Shown piece after piece: positions 42,590 through 51,830 of a DNA stretch of 64,000 bases; the first letter of the stretch is position 1, and the number at the start of each line of letters is the position of its first letter. Location: contig JANNES010000017.1 in assembly GCA_031378845.1 (NCBI GenBank), positions 124,001 through 188,000 on the forward strand, written 5' to 3'. A program made the translations under genes and the position numbers. Source of the stretch: JAJNPS01 sp031378845 (lineage in GTDB: Bacteria; Pseudomonadota; Alphaproteobacteria; Rhodobacterales; Rhodobacteraceae). The notes below the pieces were generated by a model. The model worked only from the letters and a program-made list of their open reading frames with translations, ran no database searches and was not told the DNA's origin.

Positions 42590-42782
42590 CGGTGCCCCCC
42601 ATGTTGACCGCGGTGCAGTTGCGCCCCCGCGGATCGCAGAAAGTAAGGCAGGCCATGCGCGGATACAAGATCGCGTGGCCGACCACTCCTGCTTATCTAC
42701 GGAAAATAAGACCAATAGTGATGGGTTAAAGATATGTGACATCACCATCACGAGGATGTGGGTTTGGGATAAAGGGCAGGTA

Positions 42783-43091
42783 TCAGGGCCTGGAGGTCTG
42801 TGTCGCTTGCCACAGGGCGATCAGATCTTCGATGGCGATCCCGTTGACTGTGACGCCTGTGAGCAAGCAGTCAGAAATCTCGACGCCGGAAAGGTTGCAG
42901 TTCACGATGCTTGTGCCAGACAGGTTGCAATCGTTGATCCGCCAGCCCGCCATATTGCTGTCGTTGAACGCGGCCCCGGACAGATCGACCTGATTGAACC
43001 GTGTGCCAGACAGATTGGCGTCGTTGAATTGCGACCCGGACAGGTTCGCGTCATTCACGTCCAGTGCTTCCGTCACGTGATGCAGTTTCAT
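42783..43091 (-). CDS. Pentapeptide-repeat protein
   Basis: 102 residues. From about residue 13 to 80 the sequence runs as A(D/N)LSG-like pentapeptides (NDANLSGSQFNDANLSGTRF and so on), which would form a right-handed quadrilateral beta helix. The C-terminal 20 residues are a helix (IEDLIALWQATQ). Some members mimic DNA and protect gyrase; others are structural, and nothing here points to one role. It is flanked by rluD and rpoH on the same strand. Confidence 0.88.
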   Translation of the reverse strand: MKLHHVTEALDVNDANLSGSQFNDANLSGTRFNQVDLSGAAFNDSNMAGWRINDCNLSGTSIVNCNLSGVEISDCLLTGVTVNGIAIEDLIALWQATQTSRP

Positions 43092-43150
43092 CTTCTATCC
43101 CATCGGTAACCCGCAGTGACCTTGGAGCAGAGTCTGTTCTGTCCAAGAGC

Positions 43151-44200
43151 CTACGGCGCACCCTGCAGGGCCGCGATCAGTTCGGCCATGTCAGGCGGCA
43201 AGGGGGATGTGAAATCCAGCTGTTCGCCCGAAACCGGATGGACAAAGCCAAGGCTCGCCGCGTGCAGCGCCTGCCTTGGAAAGGCATTGCCCATCCCGGC
43301 AGCCTCGGATCCCAGAACGACGGGCGACAGCTTGCGCTTGCCACCATAGGTCTGGTCCCCCAAAAGCCCATGCCCCGCATAGGCCATATGCACACGGATC
43401 TGGTGCGTACGGCCCGTCTCCAGCCAGCATTCGACCAACGCCGCCTGCCCCTTGAACGGCTCCAGCACCTGGACCCGCGTGACCGCATGACGCCCCTGCC
43501 CGTCCCAGACCACTGCCTGACGCTGGCGGTCCGTCTTGTGCCGCGCAAGGCCGGTGACGATCTTGAGGATGCCGCCATCTTCAAACGAAATCCCCTTCAA
43601 CCCGCGCAGCCGCGGATCGGCGGCACTTGGCACCCCGTGAACCACGGCCAGATAATGACGATTGACCTCATGCGCCTCGAACTGGCGCGAAAGACCGTGA
43701 TGCGCGCGGTCGGACTTCGCCGCGACCAGCAGGCCCGTCGTGTCCTTGTCGATCCGGTGCACGATGCCAGGGCGCTTTTCGCCCCCGATCCCCGACAGGC
43801 TGTCGCCGCAATAGGCCAACAGCGCGTTGACCAGCGTGCCTGACGGCGTGCCTGCCGCCGGATGCACGACCATCCCCGCAGGTTTGTCGATCACGATCAG
43901 ATCGTCATCCTCCCAGACGACGCTCAGCGGGATATCCTCGGCCAGCGTCTCGGTCGCGATCGCGGCATCAAGCCGCACCAAGTAGTCGCCCGGCATCGGG
44001 CGGGTTTTGAGGTCGGTGACCGCAACGCCGTCGCGAAATACGGCGCCCTCAACGATCATGCGGGCAAGCCGTGAGCGTGACAGCGCAACGTCCGCTGGCA
44101 CTTCCCGCGCCAGCGCCTTATCAAGACGGTCAATCGGTGCGCCCTCGGCAATCTGCAAAGTGAGCCAGCGGTCGTCCTCAAACTGCAAGGGGTTGGTCAT
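43151..44200 (-). CDS. rluD: RluA-family 23S rRNA pseudouridine synthase
   Basis: 349 residues. An S4 RNA-binding domain (about 22-85, IDRLDKALAREVPADVALSR) precedes the synthase core. The catalytic Asp151 is in HRIDKDTTGLL, and the later ETGRTHQIRVH motif is complete. The domain layout fits RluD, which modifies helix 69 of 23S rRNA, although RluC-type specificity is possible. The ATG at 44200-44198 shares two bases with the ATG of the divergent neighbour. Confidence 0.93.
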   Translation of the reverse strand: MTNPLQFEDDRWLTLQIAEGAPIDRLDKALAREVPADVALSRSRLARMIVEGAVFRDGVAVTDLKTRPMPGDYLVRLDAAIATETLAEDIPLSVVWEDDDLIVIDKPAGMVVHPAAGTPSGTLVNALLAYCGDSLSGIGGEKRPGIVHRIDKDTTGLLVAAKSDRAHHGLSRQFEAHEVNRHYLAVVHGVPSAADPRLRGLKGISFEDGGILKIVTGLARHKTDRQRQAVVWDGQGRHAVTRVQVLEPFKGQAALVECWLETGRTHQIRVHMAYAGHGLLGDQTYGGKRKLSPVVLGSEAAGMGNAFPRQALHAASLGFVHPVSGEQLDFTSPLPPDMAELIAALQGAP

Positions 44201-44522
44201 GGACGAGGCTCCAATGCCCGGGCCGCTTCCGCCCGGACTTCGCTGGCTGCAAGGATTGGTCATCGTGCTGACGCTGACGATGATCGTGGCCGTCATAACC
44301 ATCGTGGGCGTGCTTGTCACCCGTGCGCCACAAGTCTTTTCCAGCGTTCAGACGCCCGCGATGCCCGACCGGCTAATGCTGCCTGTCGGGACCAAGGCCG
44401 TGGCGGTGACGCAAGGGCAAGGCTGGATCGCGGTCGTGACCGACGATGAGCGGATCCTCATCTTTGACCGTCTGGGCAAGCTGCGCCAGAACGTCGCCCT
44501 TGTCGAAGGCCTTGCCGACTGA
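44199..44522 (+). CDS. Small membrane protein, conserved hypothetical
   Basis: 107 residues. One helix (WLQGLVIVLTLTMIVAVITI) follows a proline-rich cytoplasmic start, and the rest is a small periplasmic beta-rich segment (RLMLPVGTKAVAVTQGQGW). I believe it belongs to a Rhodobacterales family labelled DUF6476. Its start overlaps the rluD start in a shared CATG, and its stop overlaps the kinase start (TGATG at 44520-44524). ATG 44214 is a possible later start. Confidence 0.8.
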   Translation: MDEAPMPGPLPPGLRWLQGLVIVLTLTMIVAVITIVGVLVTRAPQVFSSVQTPAMPDRLMLPVGTKAVAVTQGQGWIAVVTDDERILIFDRLGKLRQNVALVEGLAD

Positions 44523-46312
44523 TGCCGCCACGTGCAGGGTCGTCAAAGAATGCTAAGCGTCAGGCCCGTCAGATGACCTCGTCCGATCTTTTTCACACCG
44601 GGTTTGCAACCGCTGATCCGGCGCTTGCACGCCGGGAAATGGCGCGTCAATACGACATTCTATGGCGCGAGCGCTGGCAAAGGCTGGGTCTGACCGCTGT
44701 TGCTTACTCGGTGTGCACGATCTATCTGCCGGTCTGGATTTGCCTGCTCTGCGCGACCGTCAACACGCTGTCAGAAATTGCCGGCATGCGGATGATGCGT
44801 GATCTCGACCCGCGTACCAATTGGCGTGACCATTGGGCAGTTCTGGCGATGGTCTTTGCGCTCGAGGTCGCCTATTGCCTGCCCGCCGGAATGATCTGGC
44901 AACTGGCCGACCCTTCGGCCAAGGCGTTTGCGTTGGGAATGATCATGATCACGATCATTCATCTGACAACCGTGCGCGCGATCTTTCTGCCCCACGGATT
45001 TGCCGGATTTGCCGGACTTGGGGCAACCGTCGCGATCAGCAATGCGATCTTTTGGCTGAACCTGGGCGATGTGACCGGGCTCGTTGTGTCGTCCATTTGC
45101 GCGGCTGCAGGCGTCGGATATGGGGTCACGGCGATGATTTCCAACCACAAGCTGCATCGCTCTACCGCTCAGGGCAGTGTTGCGGCAGAACAAGCCGATG
45201 CCGCAAAATCCCGTTTTCTGGCCCAGATGAGCCATGAATTGCGCACCCCCCTGAACGCCATTCTGGGCATCGGACAGACGGAAATGCGCCGTACCGACGA
45301 TGCACGGACGCATGAGAGGCTTGGGATCCTCGTGCGCGCGGCCGAGGGACTGGGAATTGTGTTGGATGATCTTCTGGACATGTCCGCAATCCAATCGGGG
45401 AACTTGTCCATCTTGGCGACCAATGCCTCGCCCCTGGAGACCGTCAAGACAACGTTGAGCCTCTTTCAGTTGCAAGCGGAACAAGCCGGCCTGTCGCTGG
45501 GGCTCAACGCCGATGACGATCTGCCGGACATTGTGCAATTTGACATGCAGCGTCTGCGCCAATGCCTGTCGAACCTCATCTCGAATGCGCTGAAATATAC
45601 GCGTGAAGGCGGCGTAACGGTGCATGTGGACAGCCCGCGCGGCGCGCGCTCTGTCTTGCGGATCGTCGTCAGCGACACTGGTCCGGGTATTCCCGTTGGT
45701 GCCGAGGCGCAGATCTTTGAACCCTTCGTGCGGGCTGGCGGTCAGGTCGAGGGAACCGGGCTTGGCCTCGCCATCTCGCGCGCGCTGGCACGCGGCATGG
45801 GCGGGGATCTGCAACTGCTGCCAAAAGCAGATGGCCAGACCGGTGCCCAGTTTGTGCTGACAATCGCGCTGGCACCAGCGACGCGCGCCCATCCCGAGAC
45901 CCTGCAACAGCCGGCTTTGCGGCTGGACGGTTTGCGTGTGCTGGTGGTGGATGACCTCGCGACAAACCGTTTGGTGGCCGAAGCACATCTGCAGCATCTT
46001 GGGGCAACGGTGCTGTTGGCATCAGGCGGGTCACAAGCGCTGGGTCTTTTGGCCGATACGCCGGTTGACCTGATCTTGCTGGACATGAACATGCCCGACC
46101 CGGATGGGCTCGAGACATTTCGGCGTCTGCGGGCGTCCGAGGGCCCACGTCAATCGGTTCCGGTTGTCGCGATGACCGCCGACACGCTTGAAGCCCAGCG
46201 CGCCAGATATCAGGCCGCCGGACTTGACGGCTATCTGGCCAAACCCTTTTCCGAAAGCACGCTTGCCCGAACGCTTCGGACGGCCCTGTCGCAAAAAGGA
46301 ATGCCGGTGTGA
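44522..46312 (+). CDS. Hybrid sensor histidine kinase/response regulator
   Basis: 596 residues. About five to six membrane helices (roughly 55-215) form the input region without a recognised sensor domain. Then HisKA with His238 in FLAQMSHELRTPLNAIL, an ATPase domain with N box (LSNLISNALKYT), G1 (VSDTGPGIP) and G2 (GTGLGLAIS), and a receiver domain with phospho-acceptor Asp521 in LILLDMNMPD and the conserved Lys in AKPF. No Hpt or output protein is adjacent. It is coupled to the small membrane protein by a 1-nt overlap, so that protein could modulate it. Confidence 0.93.
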   Translation: MPPRAGSSKNAKRQARQMTSSDLFHTGFATADPALARREMARQYDILWRERWQRLGLTAVAYSVCTIYLPVWICLLCATVNTLSEIAGMRMMRDLDPRTNWRDHWAVLAMVFALEVAYCLPAGMIWQLADPSAKAFALGMIMITIIHLTTVRAIFLPHGFAGFAGLGATVAISNAIFWLNLGDVTGLVVSSICAAAGVGYGVTAMISNHKLHRSTAQGSVAAEQADAAKSRFLAQMSHELRTPLNAILGIGQTEMRRTDDARTHERLGILVRAAEGLGIVLDDLLDMSAIQSGNLSILATNASPLETVKTTLSLFQLQAEQAGLSLGLNADDDLPDIVQFDMQRLRQCLSNLISNALKYTREGGVTVHVDSPRGARSVLRIVVSDTGPGIPVGAEAQIFEPFVRAGGQVEGTGLGLAISRALARGMGGDLQLLPKADGQTGAQFVLTIALAPATRAHPETLQQPALRLDGLRVLVVDDLATNRLVAEAHLQHLGATVLLASGGSQALGLLADTPVDLILLDMNMPDPDGLETFRRLRASEGPRQSVPVVAMTADTLEAQRARYQAAGLDGYLAKPFSESTLARTLRTALSQKGMPV

Positions 46313-46397
46313 TCGCGACGACCAACCGCAAGGCAGACAAGATCGCGCCCGCAGCCAGTCCGGTCTTTGTCTGCGGCCAAGCGCGATGGAGCAAAAG

Positions 46398-47879
46398 ATG
46401 ATCGGGGATCTGGGTGTGGCAGATGCCACCGCTCTGGCGGCTTTGGTTGTCAGCCGCGACGTCAGCGCGATGGAGCTTCTGGACGCAGCCCTCGCCGCCG
46501 TATCCGAGCGCAACCCTGCCTTGAATGCCGTGGTCTTGGTCCAAGAAGAAACCGCCCGTCGTTCGATCGAACAAGGTCTGCCCGAAGGGCCCTTTCGGGG
46601 TGTACCCTTTCTCATCAAGGATCTCGGCTGCGAGGCCGTGGATTTCCCGTCGCATTCCGGATCAAGGCTCTTTGCCAACAGCCGCTACGCGCAAGATTCA
46701 GCAATATTCGCCCGCATACGCGCCACCGGGGTCGTCACCTTTGGCCGCACCACCAGCCCCGAAGGTGGAATTGCCCCCGCAACCGAAGCTGTCGTCTACG
46801 GCGCGCCGACGCGCAACCCGTGGAACCTCGCCCACACCGCAGGTGGGTCCTCGGGTGGGGCGGGTGCTGCGGTGGCCGCCGGGATCGTCGCAATGGCGCA
46901 TGGCTCGGATGGCGGCGGCTCGGTGCGCATCCCGGCCTCCAACTGCGGGCTCTTTGGCTTCAAGCCGACACGGGCGCGCCTTCCCGATGGCCCCTATGCG
47001 GGCGAAGGATGGGCCGGGATGGCCATCGACGGTTTTCTGACCCGGTCCGTGCGCGACACCGCGACGATGCTAGATGCCTGTGCAGGGCCGGACTTGGGCG
47101 CGCCCTATGTCGCCCCGCCCCTGCAGGCCGGTTATGGGGCGGCGATTGCCCGCCCTCCGCGCCGGCTTCGCATCGCCCTTTGCGACACCACCTTGACGGG
47201 CAAAGCCATTGATCCGGATGTCCGCGCTGCGGTCCTGCAAACGGCCAACTTGCTGCACGACCTCGGGCATCACATCGCGCATGCGCGGCCTCAGGCGGAC
47301 GTGCCCATGATGATACGCGCCTGGACCGATATCGTGGGCATTGGCACAGCGCTGACGATTCGCTCGGGTCTAAAGGGGCGTCCCCTGACCCCCGATCTGG
47401 TCGAAAGCGTGGGGCGCGGCGCGGTGGCCCATGCTGAAACCCTGCATCCCACGCGTTATCTGGAGGCGGTCAACCAGATCCACGCATTTGGTCGTCAGAT
47501 GGCAGGCTTTTTCGACGGCGGCCCGGACATATTGCTGACGGCTACATTGGCCGAACCGCCAGCGCTGGTGGGCCGATTTGCCCATCACACCGAAGACTAC
47601 ATCGACTATCGCACCGGACCCCAAGGTGTTTTCGCCTATTCGCCCTTTTGTGCCGCCTTCAATGCAAGTGGCCAGCCCGCCGCATCTCTGCCGCTTGGAT
47701 GGTCGCAAACCGGCCTGCCCATCGGCATTCACCTTGCCGCAGCCTTTGGCCAGGACGAAGACCTGATCGCTTTATGCGCAGAACTGGAGGCTGCGCAACC
47801 AATGGTGGCACGGCGCGCCCCGATGGCAGGCGGGCCAAAAGTTTTCATTGCACCACAGCGAGATGATCGATCAAGTTGA
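46398..47879 (+). CDS. Amidase-signature family amidase 1
   Basis: 493 residues. The Ser-cis-Ser-Lys triad is present: Lys in VPFLIKDLG, cis-Ser in AGGSSGGAGAAVAAG, and the nucleophile in DGGGSVRIPASNCG. The family hydrolyses amides, including acyl amines and carbamoyl compounds. ATG 46398 was chosen because GGAG lies just upstream; ATG 46386 lacks such a site. The stop overlaps the TTG start of the transporter ATPase, which couples this amidase to a polyamine-type importer. Specificity is unknown. Confidence 0.92.
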   Translation: MIGDLGVADATALAALVVSRDVSAMELLDAALAAVSERNPALNAVVLVQEETARRSIEQGLPEGPFRGVPFLIKDLGCEAVDFPSHSGSRLFANSRYAQDSAIFARIRATGVVTFGRTTSPEGGIAPATEAVVYGAPTRNPWNLAHTAGGSSGGAGAAVAAGIVAMAHGSDGGGSVRIPASNCGLFGFKPTRARLPDGPYAGEGWAGMAIDGFLTRSVRDTATMLDACAGPDLGAPYVAPPLQAGYGAAIARPPRRLRIALCDTTLTGKAIDPDVRAAVLQTANLLHDLGHHIAHARPQADVPMMIRAWTDIVGIGTALTIRSGLKGRPLTPDLVESVGRGAVAHAETLHPTRYLEAVNQIHAFGRQMAGFFDGGPDILLTATLAEPPALVGRFAHHTEDYIDYRTGPQGVFAYSPFCAAFNASGQPAASLPLGWSQTGLPIGIHLAAAFGQDEDLIALCAELEAAQPMVARRAPMAGGPKVFIAPQRDDRSS

Positions 47880-48973
47880 GCGCGAAGACAGGGGGACAAG
47901 GCATCGTAACAGCCAGCACTGCCATCGACGTTCGCAACGCCGTCAAGGAATTCGGTCAAGGCATCTCCGCCATGCGGGCGCTCGACGATGTCTCGCTGGA
48001 CATAAGACAAGGCGAGTTCTTCACCCTTCTGGGCCCGTCGGGCTGTGGCAAGACAACTTTGCTGCGCCTGATCGCGGGGTTCGAGATGCCAACCTCCGGG
48101 GCCATTTTGCTGGACGGTCAGGACATCACGTTCTTGCCGCCGAACAAGCGGCCTGTGAACACCGTCTTTCAAAGCTATGCGCTGTTTCCACATCTGACGG
48201 TGGCGCAGAATATCGGTTTTGGCCTGCAGATGCAGGGAAAACCGCGCGCCGAGGTCGCGGCCACGACCGACCGGATGCTGGCGCTGGTGAAGCTTGAGGC
48301 GATGGCCGGGCGCAAGACCAGCCAGCTGTCGGGCGGCCAGCAACAGCGTGTCGCACTGGCCCGCGCATTGGCCCCCCAACCCAAGGTGCTGCTGCTGGAC
48401 GAACCCTTGTCCGCGCTGGATCTTAAACTGCGCAAAGAGATGCAGATCGAGCTGAAACGTCTGCAGCTTGAAACCGGCATCACCTTTGTCTTTGTGACCC
48501 ATGATCAGGAAGAAGCCCTGACCATGTCGGACCGTATCGGCGTGATGAGCGCGGGCAAGTTGCAACAGGTGGGCACCGCCAAGGACATCTACAACCGGCC
48601 CAAAAACCGCTTTGTCGCAAGCTTTATCGGCGAGACGAATTTTGTGCCCGCCACGCGTGAGGCAGGCGGTGTCAGACTGGCGACTGGCGATCTGCTTGAA
48701 ATCGCGGGCAGCGACGGCGCGGCCAGGGTCACGCTAACGGTCCGCCCCGAACAGGTGCGCCTGGGCGATCCATCGGACGCAGGGTCCATATCGGCAACGG
48801 TGACAAACCTTGTCTATTTCGGGACCGATACGCATTGCCATCTGGCGCTTGCCGACGGCACTGAAATCGTCGCCCGCCAGCAAAGCAATGCCTCTGGCGA
48901 GATCAGCTTGCAGAATGGCCAGCGGGTCGGTCTGCGCTTTGCGCCGGGCTCTGTGCAGGTGCTGGAGGAATGA
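47876..48973 (+). CDS. potA: Spermidine/putrescine-type ABC transporter ATP-binding protein
   Basis: 365 residues. Walker A GPSGCGKTT, Q-loop FQSYALFPHLTV, signature LSGGQQQRVALARAL, Walker B LLLDEPLSALD, switch VTHDQEEALTMSD, and a C-terminal TOBE domain with TLTVRPEQVRLGD. This is the PotA/PotG layout. No ATG is available; TTG 47876 overlaps the amidase stop as TTGA. It energises the PotB/PotC-like channel that follows. Confidence 0.92.
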   Translation: MSAKTGGQGIVTASTAIDVRNAVKEFGQGISAMRALDDVSLDIRQGEFFTLLGPSGCGKTTLLRLIAGFEMPTSGAILLDGQDITFLPPNKRPVNTVFQSYALFPHLTVAQNIGFGLQMQGKPRAEVAATTDRMLALVKLEAMAGRKTSQLSGGQQQRVALARALAPQPKVLLLDEPLSALDLKLRKEMQIELKRLQLETGITFVFVTHDQEEALTMSDRIGVMSAGKLQQVGTAKDIYNRPKNRFVASFIGETNFVPATREAGGVRLATGDLLEIAGSDGAARVTLTVRPEQVRLGDPSDAGSISATVTNLVYFGTDTHCHLALADGTEIVARQQSNASGEISLQNGQRVGLRFAPGSVQVLEE

Positions 48974-48977
48974 AGCG

Positions 48978-49889
48978 ATGAGCGCCGCCGAACAGGCCCA
49001 GTCCGCCACGTCGGTACGCCGCGCATGGCTTTTGTCAGCCCCGGCATTGGTCTTGCTTGGCGTGGCGGCTGCCGGGCCGCTCTTGATCATGCTGGTCTAT
49101 TCGTTTCTGAGCCCCGGTGAATATGGCAACGTCGTCCGGGACTTTTCGTGGGATGGCTGGCGCGGAATCTTGTGGTCCGAAGACATCTTCGAGCCGGGCA
49201 AATTTGTCCTTGCCGATGCGCATCTGACGATCGTCTGGCGGTCGATCAAGCTGTCTCTGGCGACAACCTTACTGACCTGCCTGATCGGGTTTCCCACCGC
49301 GTGGTTCATCGCCACCAAACCGCCCAACTTTCGGGTTCTGTGGCTGTTTCTGATCACCATTCCGTTCTGGACCAACCTCTTGATCCGCACTTTCGCGGTG
49401 AACGAGGTGATCCGCCAAGAGGGTCTGTTGAACACTTATCTGCTTTGGGCTGGGGTGATCACCGAACCGCTGCGCATCATCTATACCGACACTGCGATCT
49501 TCGTGGGAATGGCTTATGTTTATCTGCCCTTCATGGTGCTGCCGATCTATGCCGCGATCGACCGGTTCGACATGCGCCTTTTGGAAGCTGCGTATGATCT
49601 TTACGCGAGCCGCTGGCAGGTCCTGCGCCGGATCATCCTGCCGATCGTCAAGCCTGGCATCATAGCAGGCTCGATCCTGGTGTTTGTGCCGTCGCTCGGT
49701 GCCTATGTGATCCCGCGCATCCTCGGCGGCGGCAAGAACATGATGATCGGCAATTTCATCGACTTGCAATTCGGCCAGGGGCGCAACTGGCCCTTGGGGG
49801 CTGCGATGGCGGTGGCCTTGCTGATCGTCGTGGCAACCGCGCTGTTTTTCTACACCCGCGCGACAAGCCGGGACGACGCGCATGGCTAA
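48978..49889 (+). CDS. potB: Polyamine-type ABC transporter permease 1 (PotB-like)
   Basis: 303 residues with about six helices and the ABC-interaction loop EAAYDLYASRWQVLRRIILP. It forms the inner-membrane channel with the next gene product. ATG 48978 lies 2 nt after the potA stop (48971-48973 TGA), and its 3' end overlaps potC by 8 nt. Confidence 0.93.
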   Translation: MSAAEQAQSATSVRRAWLLSAPALVLLGVAAAGPLLIMLVYSFLSPGEYGNVVRDFSWDGWRGILWSEDIFEPGKFVLADAHLTIVWRSIKLSLATTLLTCLIGFPTAWFIATKPPNFRVLWLFLITIPFWTNLLIRTFAVNEVIRQEGLLNTYLLWAGVITEPLRIIYTDTAIFVGMAYVYLPFMVLPIYAAIDRFDMRLLEAAYDLYASRWQVLRRIILPIVKPGIIAGSILVFVPSLGAYVIPRILGGGKNMMIGNFIDLQFGQGRNWPLGAAMAVALLIVVATALFFYTRATSRDDAHG

Positions 49890-50685
49890 TCGCAGTTTCT
49901 CCGCCAGCCACCTGCCCGGCTTTGCGACCATTGCGATACTGGTCTTTGTGGCGCTTTACACCCCGATCCTGACCATGGCGATCTACTCGTTCAACGCGGG
50001 CACATCGGTATCGGACTGGCAGGGTTTTTCGCTGAACTGGTACGCGGTCGCGTGGGCCAATGACGATGTGCAGGACGCGGCTCTGCGGTCACTGACGGTG
50101 GCAAGCGCGGCCACGCTGATTGCAACGACAGTCGCCACGATGGCGGCCTTGGGCACCACGCGTCGCCGGGCGTTTCGAGGTCGCGGCGTGATTGAGCTGA
50201 TGATCAACCAACCGCTGATGGTGCCCGATATCGTCACCGCCGTGTCGCTGTTGATTTTCGTGGCCGCGATCAAGGTCGCCACGGGCTATCAAGGCCTGAT
50301 CTATCTGATCGTTGCCCATTCGGCTTTCTGCGTTCCTTTCGCGTATCTGCCGATCAAGGCGCGCCTCCAAGGCATGGATCTGGCGCTGGAAACGGCCGCG
50401 GCCGACCTTTACGCGTCGCCCTGGGCGACATTTCGCCATGTGACATTGCCCTTGCTCTTGCCTGCGATCATCGCGGGCGCGATGCTGGCATTCGTGATTT
50501 CGCTGGATGACGTGGTGATCACCAGTTTCGTGAAATCGGGGGGACAGGATACCCTGCCCACCTATATGCTGGGTCTGCTGCGCCGGGGGACAAAACCGGA
50601 CGTGAATGCCATCGCGACCGTTCTTCTGGGATTTACGGTGCTTTTGTTGACCCTGTTCTTTTTGCTGACCCGAAAGCGGGACTGA
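49882..50685 (+). CDS. potC: Polyamine-type ABC transporter permease 2 (PotC-like)
   Basis: 267 residues with six helices. The EAA loop ETAAADLYASPWATFRHVTLP and the typical FVISLDDVVITSFV stretch of PotC/PotI proteins are present. It starts inside the end of potB, so the two are translationally coupled, and is followed after 38 nt by the binding-protein gene. Confidence 0.93.
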   Translation: MANRSFSASHLPGFATIAILVFVALYTPILTMAIYSFNAGTSVSDWQGFSLNWYAVAWANDDVQDAALRSLTVASAATLIATTVATMAALGTTRRRAFRGRGVIELMINQPLMVPDIVTAVSLLIFVAAIKVATGYQGLIYLIVAHSAFCVPFAYLPIKARLQGMDLALETAAADLYASPWATFRHVTLPLLLPAIIAGAMLAFVISLDDVVITSFVKSGGQDTLPTYMLGLLRRGTKPDVNAIATVLLGFTVLLLTLFFLLTRKRD

Positions 50686-50723
50686 AACCCGCGCCTAAAT
50701 CCACCCAACTGCGGAGATGAGAT

Positions 50724-51749
50724 GTGTTGAGAACCCTACTTCTGGCGACAGCCATTGGCCTGACCGGTGCGGCCGCCTTTGCCGAAGGTGAGCTGCAACT
50801 TTACAACTGGGGCGACTACACCAGCCCCGAACTGCTGGCCAAGTTCGAGGCCGAGACCGGGATCAAGGTCACCGTCACAGACTATTCCAGCAATGACGAG
50901 GCCCTGGCCAAGATCGAGGCCGGAGGGCACGGCTATGATCTGGTGGTGCCTTCAAACAGCTTTATTCCGATCTATCTGGAAAAAGGCCTGATCGCGCCTT
51001 TTGACCTTGCGCGCCTGCCCAACCACAAGAACATTGCACCCGAATGGAGGGATGTATCCTGGGATCCGGGTCGCGTCTCGTCGGTGCCATGGCTATGGGG
51101 ATCGACCGGCGTGGGCGTCAACACGTCGGTCTATGGCGGCGACATCAACACCTCGTCGATCTTTCTTGATCCGCCAGCAGAGCTGGTCGGCAAGATCAAC
51201 GTGACGCCCGAGATGATGGACGTGATCGGCACTGCGACGCTTTATCTTGGCGGCGAACTGTGTACCGAAGACACCGAAATGCTGAAAAAAGTGCGCGACC
51301 TGCTGAACGCCGCCAAGCCTGCATGGATGAGCATGGACTACGGTATGGAAGACAAGATGGCGACCAATGACGTTCCCGCCTCGATGTACTGGAACGGGGC
51401 GATCATGCGCGCGCGACTGGCAAACCCCGATGTGAAATTCGGCTACCCCAAGGAAGGGTATCTGTTGTTCATGGATTCGGTCACCCTGTTGTCGGACGCC
51501 AAGAACGTGGATGAAGCCTACAAGTTCATGGATTTCATCATGGCACCTGAAAATGCCGCGATGCTGTCGGCCTTTGCCCGCTATGGCAACGGGATCGCAG
51601 GATCGGATGCGTTCATGCCAGATGACATGAAGACCGCCCCCGAAGTCATCATCCCCGAAGAGTACAAGGCGCTGGGGCAGTTTTTGCCGACCTGTTCGGC
51701 CAAGGCGCAGGAATACAATACCGCGATCTGGACCGAATTGATGAGGTAG
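50724..51749 (+). CDS. potD: Polyamine-type ABC transporter substrate-binding protein (PotD/PotF-like)
   Basis: 341 residues. A Sec signal peptide (MLRTLLLATAIGLTGAAAFA) is followed by a type II periplasmic-binding fold with the family start LQLYNWGDYTSPELLAKFE. The start is GTG 50724 (or TTG 50727), with GCGGAGATGA as ribosome-binding site; the ATG at 50722 is out of frame. A conserved acidic/aromatic pocket (YNWGDY, VPSNSF, W around YWNGAIM) fits a cationic amine ligand. Two amidases flank the operon, which suggests that the ligand may be an acylated or carbamoylated amine. Confidence 0.92.
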   Translation: MLRTLLLATAIGLTGAAAFAEGELQLYNWGDYTSPELLAKFEAETGIKVTVTDYSSNDEALAKIEAGGHGYDLVVPSNSFIPIYLEKGLIAPFDLARLPNHKNIAPEWRDVSWDPGRVSSVPWLWGSTGVGVNTSVYGGDINTSSIFLDPPAELVGKINVTPEMMDVIGTATLYLGGELCTEDTEMLKKVRDLLNAAKPAWMSMDYGMEDKMATNDVPASMYWNGAIMRARLANPDVKFGYPKEGYLLFMDSVTLLSDAKNVDEAYKFMDFIMAPENAAMLSAFARYGNGIAGSDAFMPDDMKTAPEVIIPEEYKALGQFLPTCSAKAQEYNTAIWTELMR

Positions 51750-51769
51750 CGCGTTGTCCTGACATGGTC

Positions 51770-51827
51770 CCGGGGGGCTGTCTGCCCCCCGGACCCCCGG
51801 AGGATACTTGGACAAATGTGAAAGCCG
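51770..51827 (+). repeat. Terminator hairpin plus recurrent 3'-end motif, copy B
   Basis: CCGGGGGGC-TGTCT-GCCCCCCGG (51770-51792) is a perfect 9-bp hairpin after the potD stop. It is followed by CCCCCGGAGGATACTTGGAC and AAATGTGAAAG, the same downstream block seen at 35901-35925. Probably terminator-related. Confidence 0.65.
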
Positions 51828-51830
51828 GCT

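Noticed and set aside
42582..43109. A plus-strand 175-codon frame opposite the pentapeptide-repeat gene
   Set aside because: The regular pentapeptide pattern is on the minus strand; the apparent repeats of the plus frame are its antisense echo.
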